Shown piece by piece: positions 34,403-43,217 of a stretch of DNA of 64,000 bases (positions are counted from its first letter, which is position 1; each line of letters opens with the position of its first letter). A program made the translations under genes and the position numbers. Source of the DNA: Hevea brasiliensis (lineage: Eukaryota > Streptophyta > Magnoliopsida > Malpighiales > Euphorbiaceae); NCBI RefSeq assembly GCF_030052815.1, contig NC_079496.1, forward strand, positions 40,263,593 through 40,327,592, given 5' to 3'. A model generated the notes under the pieces. It saw only the letters and a list, made by a program, of their open reading frames with translations, was not told the origin of the DNA and made no database searches.

Positions 34403-34896
34403 TCAGTTCCTTACATAGAAACAACTGAAAAGTCCTTAGAAAGTTCTTTCCAGGCACTAAAGTTATAGGAAACTACCCTGAAAGAAGAAGGGGCTATGAG
34501 TATGGTTGCAAAGGTGATGCTTAAGAGCGGATATGAGAAGGGCAGGGGATTGGGTGCCACGTTGCACAGAATTGTTAAACCCATACTGGCCATTCAGAAG
34601 ATTGGCTTGGGATATGAGGAAGATGCTCTCACGGATAGATGATTTAGGATGAGGAACATGCTCTGGGATCAAAGGTTTGATCGGAGAGTCGGGAAAATGA
34701 AAGTTGTCCTTGAAATCATAGATGTTTTCACCAAACTGATCATTGAAAATCCAAAGGAAGGTGAAGAATCTCCTGAAGAACCATCTGGCGATGTCCTACA
34801 ACTGGACTCCCTATCTGAAGCCCTGATCTCACCGATTGCTGAGGGGCAAGAACTAGATAATTGGGTAACAGAAGACATTCCTGAACTCAATCTCGA
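34403..34896 (+). pseudogene. G-patch segment and linker after protease (Tat-type element)
   Basis: Same frame as the protease. At 34511-34618 a G-patch-like segment reads AKVMLKSGYEKGRGLGATL, with a second glycine cluster GLGYEED. G-patch motifs are RNA/helicase-contact modules and recur at this place in Tat-clade polyproteins. An acidic linker follows (EEPSGDVLQLDSLSEAL) and the frame closes with TAA at 34898. Stops at about 34469 (TAG) and 34640 (TGA) break it. The TAA at 34898 would lie inside the proposed intron, so it need not be a true end. Confidence 0.78.
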
Positions 34897-35072
34897 GTAA
34901 AGTACATTTTGTTATCAACACTTGATCATTTTGTCCATGGTGACAAGTGTAGTGCTGTAAATGGACCTTTTTTTTATGATAAATGAATTAATGAATTAAT
35001 AGTGCATTTTGCATCCAATTCTCTTTTCCTTAAAATCCATTCTTTTAATATACTTCACTCTCATTTTTTCAG
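34897..35072 (+). other. Candidate intron joining gag-protease and pol frames
   Basis: The donor is GA|GTAAAG at 34897 and the acceptor is TTTTTTCAG| ending at 35072 with a long pyrimidine tract. The 176-base span is AT-rich with many stops. Upstream coding is in frame 2 and ends with two bases of a codon (34895-34896). Downstream coding is in frame 1 and starts with one base (35073). Removal restores one frame and makes a Glu codon at the join. Ogre elements are known to carry an intron at this place. The splice itself is not shown by the sequence alone. Confidence 0.65.
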
Positions 35073-36771
35073 AACCATTGATCAACTCACATCTAATAAT
35101 TTAATTGACTCAAAAGTTCCTTATGTTAATTTTAAAACTCCCTTAACTGCCATTACCTCAAGTGATTCTGAAGAAGAACCTGTAGAAGAACGGGGTGAAG
35201 GAGACAAACCTTCCCTGGTGCCTTGTGGGGACAAAACGCACACCATAAATCTAAGGACTAAAGAAATAAAGAGGGAACTTAAAGTAGTAAATAATGGGGA
35301 ATTTCAGGGTATGGTCAGTTTGCTCAAAGAATTCATAGATATATTTTCATGGAGCTATGATGATATGCCTGGATTAAATCCTCAAATAGTAACACACAAG
35401 ATCCCCCTAATTCCTGGGACAATTCTAGTAAAACAAAAGTTGAAAAGAATGAATCCTAACACACTCCTCAAAGTTAGGGATGAAGTCAAAAGGCAATACG
35501 ATGCTGGATTCCTGGAAGTGGTCAAATACCCTCAGTGGATAGCCAACGTTGTCCCGATAATGAAGAAGGATGGGAGAGTTAGGGTGTGTGTTGATTATAG
35601 AGATCTCAACAAGGCAAGCTTGAAGGATGATTTCCCTCTGCCACACATAGACGTGCTGGTAAACAACGCTGTGGGATTGGGTAGATGTTTGTGCATTGAC
35701 GGGGCGTCCGGATACAACCAAATCCCCATGGATGAAGAAGACAAAGATAAGACTGCTTTCATCACTTAGTGGGGGGTATTCTGTTATTGGGTCATGCCAT
35801 TTGGGTTAAAGAATGCTGGGGCTACTTATCAATGCACCATGGTCACATTATTCCATGACATGATGCACAAGGAAGTGGAGGTGTATGTGGATGATATGAT
35901 CATCAAGTCCAGAGGGGGAGAAAGTCATGTACAAGTGTTCAGAAAAGTATTCGAAAGGCTCAAGAAGTATCAACTGAAATTGAACCTAGCCAAGTGTGTG
36001 TTTGGGGCTAGATCTGGAAAGCTATTGGGATTCATAGTGAGTAAGAAGGGAATAGAAGTGGACCCAGATAAAGTTCAAGCTATTTAAGAAATGCCATCCC
36101 CAAAGACAGAAAGAGAGGTGCGCAGTTTCCTAGGAAAACTGAACTACATCTCGAGATTCATTTCCAACCTCACTGCTAAAGCTGAACCCATCTTTAAGCT
36201 ACTCAGAAAGAACAACACCACCCGATGGGATCTAGTTTGTCAAGAGACTTTTGAGAAAATTAAGCAGTGTCTGTCAAACCCACCAATATTGGTCCCTCTA
36301 GTGGTAGGAAGGCTGTTGATTCTGTACATGGCGGTTCAACATAGTTCGATAGGGTGTGTTTTGGGATAGCATGATGACACAGGGCGAAAGGAGAGGGACA
36401 TTTATTATTTGAGTAAGAAATTCAATGATTGCGAGTCAAGGTACTTATTCCTAGAGAAAACTTGCTGCGCGTTGGCCTGGACGGCAAATCGGCTCAAACA
36501 CTACATGTTCAACCATAAGACATGGCTCATCTCCCGAATGGATCCCATCAAGTATGTATTTGAAAGCCCATTCGTGCTTGGAAGGATAGCAAAATGGTAG
36601 GTCATACTCTCTCAATATGACATTGTCTATATAACTAGAAAAGCAGTAAAAGGGAGTGTAATTGTTGATCTCCTAGCAGAAAACCCTATCCAAGATTATG
36701 AAGCCCTTGATTTTGAATTCCATGATGAGCATGTTAATGAGGTCGGCGGCGAAGATAAGGAATTAGCTGAA
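35073..36771 (+). pseudogene. pol: Tat/Ogre-type reverse transcriptase and first RNase H
   Basis: RT copies the element RNA and RNase H removes it from the hybrid. Visible RT blocks are THKIPLIPG, PQWIANVVPIMKKDGRVRVC and VDYRDLNKA, DGASGYNQI, WVMPFGLKNAG and the catalytic YVDDM at 35884-35898. The thumb and connection follow (PSPKTEREVRSFLGKLNYIS), then a degraded RNase H ('YYLSKKFNDCESRY', 'LKHYM'). In-frame stops are at 35767, 36085, 36367 and 36598, yet no frameshift occurs. The frame is the same as in the integrase below. The stretch between the acidic N-terminal part and RT ('DSEEEPVEERGEGD') is typical linker. Confidence 0.92.
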
Positions 36772-37122
36772 GTATGGGAAATGTATTTTGATGGAGCTAT
36801 TAATTTGTCTGGTAATGGGATCGGAGCTGTGTTGGTATCCCTTGACGGAAAACACTTCCCGATAACTATCAAGCTAAGATTTGACTACACCAACAACGTC
36901 ACAGAATATGAAGTCTGTGTGATGGGTTTACAGGCCGCCATTGAAATGAAGGCCAGAAAGTTAAAGGTGTATGGAGATTTGGCCTTGATCATTTATCAAG
37001 TCAAGGGAGAATGGCAAACCAAGGACCCGAAGCTAATCCCATATCAGAAGTACCTATTGGAATTGATCAAGAAATTTGAAGAAATTTCTTGATCTCACCT
37101 CAGTTGGGATAAGAATCAATTC
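36772..37122 (+). pseudogene. Second (archaeal-like) RNase H of the Tat clade
   Basis: A second RNase H domain follows the first in the same frame. It has MYFDGAINLSGNGIGAVLVS at 36781-36840 (catalytic Asp in FDGA), then NNVTEYEVCVMGLQAA (Glu) and VYGDLALIIYQVKGEW (Asp). Tat-clade plant elements are known to have such an additional RNase H between the first one and integrase. A stop TGA at 37090-37092 interrupts the end. The presence of all three motif acids shows the domain was functional in the ancestor. Confidence 0.85.
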
Positions 37123-38541
37123 ATGGATACATTAGCCACTCTGGCTGTCATGGCTCAGATGGAAAAGGGACAGACGACTCAGACATTACGGATTGAAGCA
37201 AGGGGTGAGCCAGCTTATTGTTTCATGGTCGAAGAAGAAACCGATGGTAAACCCTGGTATCATGATATCCAGGTTTACATCAAAACCAGGGAATACCCTC
37301 TAGGGGCAAGCAGAAATAAAAGGAGGATGATCAGGAGATTAGCCTTGGGATACTTCCCCAGCGGTGAGATTTTGTACAAAAGGAGCTCCAATGGCGAATT
37401 ATTAAGATGCGTAGATGCAAAAGAAGCAAGGAGAATTCTTTTTGAGACTCACAAGGGGAATTGCACAACCCATGCAAATGGGCATATGATGGCTAAGCAA
37501 ATCATGAGACGAGGATACTTCTAGACTACTATGGAAAAAGACTGCATTAAGTACTTTCGAAAGTGTCATAAATGTCAAATCTATGCGGATCCGATAAACG
37601 TCCCACCTCATCAATTGTTTAATCTTGTCTCACCTTGGCCTTTCGCAATGTGGGGCATCGACATGATTGGTCCCATTAATCCCAAGGTATCCAATGGGCA
37701 AACGTTCATCTTGGTCACTATTGATTACCTTTTTAAATGGGTCGAGGCAACATCATATGCTCACATCACGCAGAATACATTACTCAAATTTCTCAAGAAT
37801 AATGTCCTCTGCTGACACGGCCTCCTTAGCGAAATTGTCATGGACAACGCTAAGAATTTGAATGGTCCAAAGGTTTGAAATTTATGTAACCAATACAAAA
37901 TCAGACATCTCAATTCTTCACCATATCGTCCCTAGATGAACAGAGCGGTGGAAGCCATTAACAAAAACCTCAAGAGAATAATCTGGAAATTGACCGTCAC
38001 CGATAGAGATTGGCATGATATGCTCCCCTTCACCCTTCATGTGTACCAGACCTCTGTAAGGACATCAACTGGGGCAACTCCATATTCATTGGTTTATGGA
38101 ATTAAAGTTGTTTTGCCTATCGAGGTAGAAATTCCTTCCCTAAGAATTCTGAAAGAATCTGGAATCGATAAGTCAGAATGGATACAATCCAAGTTAGACC
38201 AACTAAATTTGCTGGATGAGAAAAGGCTAGCAGCAGCGTGTAATGGGCAATTATAGCAAAGAAGAATGGTGAGGGCATTTAACAAAGGCATCCGCCCATG
38301 CAAATTCCAACCGGGAGATCTTATTTTGAAAAAGATTCTTCCAAATCAAAATGATGCCCGGGGAAAATGGTCGCTAACTTATGAGGGACCCTATGTAGTT
38401 AAAAGGGCATTTTCTGGTAGTGTACTGATCTTGACTCACATGGGCGGCGATGAATTCCCATGCCTCTTGAATTCAGATGCTGTCAAAAGGTATTATGCCA
38501 AAAAAAAATGTGGGAGTGAAAACCCAAAAGGGCGCTCTTAG
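37123..38541 (+). pseudogene. Tat/Ogre-type integrase
   Basis: The HHCC zinc domain is readable (THKGNCTTHANGHMMAKQIM near 37447-37506, then CHKCQIYAD). The catalytic triad is still present: Asp at 37660-37662 (GIDMIG), Asp at 37843-37845 (VMDNAK) and Glu at 37951-37953 (AVEAINKNLKR). The C-terminal part has GDLILKKIL and KWSLTYEGPYVVKRAF. No chromodomain is present, unlike elements 1 and 2. In-frame stops are at 37522, 37813, 37876, 37933 and 38254. Several can be explained by a single C-to-T or G-to-A change (for example CAG to TAG in 'YRPQMN'). The frame ends TAG at 38539-38541. Confidence 0.92.
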
Positions 38542-39390
38542 CAAAATGTGCAAAAGAGGGTGAAAATTAGTAAGGGCGCTCTCTGCAAAATGAATGAAGG
38601 GTGAAAACCCAAAAAGGCACCCTGAAAAAGTGGGCAAAAAAAAAAAAGAAGAATCTAGGAGTGAAAACCCGAAAGGGCTCCCTTAGAACCAGAAAATGGA
38701 GAAATAAGGAAGGGAGTACGGGACCAAGAAAGGAAATAAGTCACCACAGCACGAACGTTCGTCAAAAGATTACTTGAAATAATGGCAGTTAAAGGAGTTC
38801 AAAGTTAACTATAAGGAATTTGTGAGATTCATTCTTGTACCCTTTTTCTTTGAAACTGTACCTTTTTTTTTTCTCAAGCCATAATAAAGTCATTCTTTCA
38901 CTTACACTCTAATTTATCTTTCTTATATACTTACACTCGAATTTATCTTTCTTATATACTTACACTCTAATTTATCTTTCTTATATACCCACACTCTAAT
39001 GTTATCTTTCTTTTACACCTTTATTTATGCGCTATTAATTTGTTAAAACTTTGTCATAAGATTAGGATTTGAATATTGATAAGCTCATGTACTTTGCTAT
39101 GAGATTTGCTAGAAAAGATCGATAGCCTAAAAAAAAAAAAAAACTCCTAGTAAAATATGCAGATGAGAAAATGCGAACCCGCAAGGGCGCTTTTCGCAAA
39201 ATAAGAAAAGAGTCGAAAACAGAAAGGGCATCCTGGGAAGTGAGTGAGAGAAGGAAAGTTGAGGTCAAGTCTTGGGACTCGTCCTCCATTAATCATTTAT
39301 CTTCAGAATCTTGTTAAGTACACTTCGATGCAGAAGAACTTCTTGTGATAGGTTGGCCTTACTTTATCAGCATTATTTTCCTGTTTTTTC
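38542..39390 (+). other. Tat-type element 3' untranslated region
   Basis: No gene is seen. A phrase like GTGAAAACCCNAAAGGGC followed by GCNNNNNGCAAAAT recurs near 38515-38555, 38570-38625, 38663-38695 and, weaker, 39170-39235. Poly-A and poly-T runs are common. A 29-bp tandem array lies at 38901-39017. This is the usual variable 3' region of the clade before the (unseen) 3' LTR. Confidence 0.75.
38901..39017 (+). repeat. 29-bp tandem repeat, four copies
   Basis: CTTACACTCTAATTTATCTT-type units start at 38901, 38930, 38959 and 38988; the last is slightly altered. Confidence 0.93.
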
Positions 39391-40024
39391 ATCAACCTCT
39401 GGTTCCTTGATCCAAGTTTATTTTAATTTCTAGCATTTTAATTTCCAGCTTTCAACCTCTGGTTCCTTGATCCAAGTTGATTTTAATTTCTAGCATTTTA
39501 ATTTCCTGCTACCAACCTCTGGTTCCTTGATCCAAGTTGATTTTAAGTTTCAACATTTTAATGTCCAGCAATCAACCTCTGGTTCCTTGATCCAAGTTGA
39601 TTTTAATTTCTAGCATTTTAATTTCCAGCTATTAGCCTCTGGTTCCTTGATCTAAGTTGATTTTAATTTCTAGCATTTTAATTTCCTGTCATCAACCTCT
39701 GGTTCCTTGATCCAAGTTGATTTTAATTTCTAGCATTTTCATTTCCTGTCATCAGCCTCTGGTTCCTTGATCCAAGTTGATTTTAATTTCTAGCATTTTA
39801 TTTTCCTGCCCTCAACCTCTGGCTCCTTGATCCAAGTTGATTTTAATTTCTAGCATTTTAATTTCCAGCTATCAACCTCTGGTTCCTTGATCCAAGTTGA
39901 TTTTAATTTCTAGCATTTTAATTTTCAGCTATCAACCTCTTGTTCCTTGATCCAAGTTGATTTTAATTTCTAGCATTTTAATTTCCTATCATCAACCTCT
40001 AGTTCCTTGATCCAAGTTGATTTT
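39391..40024 (+). repeat. 60-bp tandem repeat in the Tat-type 3' region, 10.5 copies
   Basis: CAACCTCTGGTTCCTTGATC recurs at an exact 60-base step from 39393 to 39993, with a few base changes per copy. The eleventh copy is cut at 40024 by the LTR of element C. The unit also holds TTTTAATTTCTAGCATTTTA. Tandem arrays in the 3' UTR of Tat/Ogre elements are known sources of plant satellite DNA. Confidence 0.95.
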
Positions 40025-42221
40025 TGTAATACCCCTATTTACATAGCCTGGTAAATTTAACTGTTCTGGTGATCAGTGTCGGTCCGGATAAGTATGGGGA
40101 TTATAACCACACTTAAGACAACTAGATAAGCTATAAAAACAAATAATTAGTAATTATCAATTAGTTAAGTGTAAATAAGAAAAACAGAACATAAGAAGTT
40201 AAACGAGCCGAGAGTCACAGCGATGGGTGACCTTTTCGGGAAGGGTTACAAAGTCAATTTAAACTCAAATTTTGAACCGTAAAACGTGACGCTGCGGTCC
40301 TTAGGACCATTATGAACACAGTGGAAAAGAGAAAATCATGAAAAAGAATTGTTAAGTCAGTCAAATAATTAGATCAGGTAGCCGAAAGAATTATTGAATT
40401 ATTTGCAAACAGGGTCAAACTGGCGAGGGGCAATTTAGTCAATTGACCCTGAGAGCTGACTCCTAACCTAGCTGTCAAATAAAATCGGAGAAAAGAAAAT
40501 TTCGGAGTTGGGAATTAAATTAAAGAACTAATGAAAAAATAAATAGAAAAAAAAAGAAAAAGAAAAAGCGAAAAAGTGATGACATCATCATGCATGACAT
40601 AATGCATGACATAATAAATCTAATTTTAAATTTTGAAAAGTAGGATAATTATCTACTTAAGTGACCAATAAAAAAAAAGGAATTAAATTAAAATAAAAAT
40701 CATTTTTTTTGTGTGTTTTCTTCTTCATTGTTGTTCCACTTCTTTCTCTCTTCTCTCTCATTTGTTTTATCTTCCTCCATTGAAGCTCATTAAAAAGCTT
40801 CTTAAACCCAAAAATTGATCCATAAAATTTATAGATTTCTTAGTTAAAACTTGTAGTTGAGTCTTGTTAAGAAGATTGAAAAGAGAAAATTTGAAGGAAA
40901 ATTGAAGGAAGTGAAGATTGGAAAGCTACACCAAGGTTAGTAAGCTAAACTTGAATTTCTAGTTGAATTAATTGTATTTATAGTTGGATAAACTTAGAAA
41001 TATACTTAAAATGAAATAAAAACATATTGGGAGGACTATATGAAATTTTGGCCAGCTAGGGTTTCATATGAATATACATGTGTTTTGATTGAATTAAAAG
41101 AGTAGGTAAGTTTGTATGAATGTGGAAGTGATGTTGGTATGCTTAGAATTAATTAAGTGTAACAAATTGGTGAATTAGGGTTTGGCATCTAGGGTTTTGG
41201 AGGAAAAAATGTGAGAATGTGTTAAATGGTGTGTTGGACTTGGTTTGAGGTGAGAAATGGTCATTTGTGACCAATTGGAGTATGTTGGAACCAATTGTAA
41301 ATTCAGATTGTTTAGGGTCATGCTGTAGGCAGCAGGACCAAGGTCCCTTTGAGGGACCAAAACTGAAACTTTACAAGTCCAATTGGTATAAGACCAATTG
41401 GGAATGAAAATAGGCACAAAATGGAACTTTTTTTATTCAGGAATCATGCCCAAAAAGTGACCAAAACCTAGTGAACAAATTAACCAAATCCGGAATTGGC
41501 AATCTGACCTGTACAAAAATGACCAAATGAACAGTATTTATTTATTTGGCCATAACTTGGGCTAGGCAGGTCTAAATGACCTGAAATTTTACTAGTAAAA
41601 AATTGAGATACAAACCTAAAACTTTCATGAAGAACACAAACCCAAATTATGCTCTTAACCAAGTCATTTGGCCACCCAAAATTGGTGACCTAAAATTGCC
41701 TGAACCAGTTTGGTGCCTAGAAATCTGGGTTAAGTCCAATCCGGCAGCCATGATTCACATAGCTATAACTTGAGCTACAAAACTCTAATTGGAGTGATTC
41801 AAAAAGGAGAATAAAGTTAAGACAATAAGGAACATTTTCTATGCAGAAAATTTTGCCAAATTCTAACAGCAAAAGGACCAATGGAGCAGTGCAACCTAAG
41901 ACACCAAAACTGAAAATTTACAATTTTGCCTAAAAGACCTAAGTTTTGAGAAAATGACCAAAACCAACAAGTTTGGTAACCGAAATGTGGTATGTGGGTG
42001 AAGTTGGAGTTCCCATACCTATTAAGCCTTAGAAAGTCAACAAACTGACTTGAATAGTACCATGAATAGTAACCTCAACATGAAATTTGCAAGAATATAA
42101 GTTTAAACATATTGGAATTAATTATTGGAATTGTTATGAAGTAAAGATACTGAGACACTATAAATTTTATGTTTCAGCTGAAAAATACTTGGAAGGTCTG
42201 AGAGACTGAATCAAGGCCTAG
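40025..42221 (+). repeat. Element C: 5' LTR, first part
   Basis: It starts TGTAATACCCC inside the 60-bp repeat. It has the shared 5' block ('aaacgagccgaga', 'gcgatgggtgacc'), a GGGGCAATTTAGTCAATTG block near 40430 and 'CCATAACT/CTATAACT' modules near 41549 and 41763. It is interrupted at 42221 by the solo LTR and resumes at 58541. The joined LTR is about 3.46 kb. Possible target duplication on the left is ATTTT (40020-40024). Confidence 0.9.
42217..42221 (+). repeat. Target-site duplication CCTAG (left)
   Basis: CCTAG lies directly before the solo LTR end at 42222. The same five bases follow the other end at 58536-58540. Confidence 0.93.
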
Positions 42222-43217
42222 TGTAACACCCCTCACCCGACTACAGTGTAGCCGAGCAAAGTGTGCTACATTCTGTGCTGGAGCACCCTATCTTATCTTA
42301 CTTTATTCCTTTCATATTTTGATCTCGATATATTTTAATATTAATAAATTTTTCGACAGAGAAACCATCGGAGTTTCCCCTATTTTATTACCAGTTGACG
42401 TATTTTACTATTTACCTATTTGAAAGTTTCAATAATATTTTACAAATAAAATCTCATCAATTATTTTCATAACCATCTCATAATTCACATCTCATTCATA
42501 TATCTCAATTTCATATTCATTTCCATGCATTATCTATATATTTCAAATCTGTCTTCGAATCCATACAATCTCATTCATGCTCAAATCACATAAGTAAAAT
42601 TTTCAAATTTCTTTAATTTACATAATTTCATAATTTACATGATATATAAATTAATTACATATGAAAAAGCTAATTTATTAAATTACATTACATTTCTATT
42701 AATTACCTGCTCATAATCTACATTATAATACAATATCTAACATTTTATACTAAATACAAAATATGACCTATATGGGCCCTATCTACATGCATTACTGAGG
42801 AGGTGACAACCTTAAATACTCCAGCCACTTCTGCAGATCTGGACTCCAAAAATCTTAGTTAAAGTACCTGCGCGAGGAAACAAATCCATCGCGCTAAGCA
42901 TTGCTGCTTAGTGGTGCAATAATAGCACAAGAAAATAAAATATACAAATAAAGAAAGAACGAAGCATAATTTGAATATTTAAGAATCTGTTTAATTTAAT
43001 ACAATGTGTCTAATATTAATTATCTTTTGTTCTCATTTGTTTCGCTTTGGAAGCGTTTAATTCCGAAATTCACAGTGATAATGTACAACATACAGAATTA
43101 ATAAAAATACTCAGTTTATATTTATATGGCAATAGAAGGTACATTTAAAATATTTAGTTAAGTTATACCTATTTTTGCAACTCTTTTATCATTTTACTTA
43201 ACAATTTTTTTTTTATG
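42222..43217 (-). repeat. Minus-strand solo LTR (array family), 3' part
   Basis: The plus strand begins TGTAACACCCCTCACCCGAC, the reverse complement of the array LTR end ('GTCGGGTAAGGGGTGTCACA' in the array). It holds the conserved hairpin stem CTAAGC/GCTTAG with a changed loop at 42894-42911. It is cut by element 2 at 43217. It is more diverged than the array copies, so older. Confidence 0.92.
43213..43217 (+). repeat. Target-site duplication TTATG (left)
   Basis: TTATG immediately before element 2 is repeated at 55327-55331 immediately after it. Confidence 0.95.

Noticed and set aside
35002..35072. ATG at 35002 as the true start of the Tat-type pol
   Set aside because: The 24 codons before 35073 are low-complexity and lie inside the pyrimidine-rich intron candidate. 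The pol frame makes better sense as a continuation of protease after splicing.
31691..38541. Fungal-type RIP as the cause of stop codons
   Set aside because: The same type of change is explained by ordinary deamination at methylated plant sites, and the rest of the window is clearly a plant-type nest.
39391..40024. CRISPR-like array
   Set aside because: The 60-bp units follow one another directly with no unique spacers, and the context is a plant retrotransposon 3' region.
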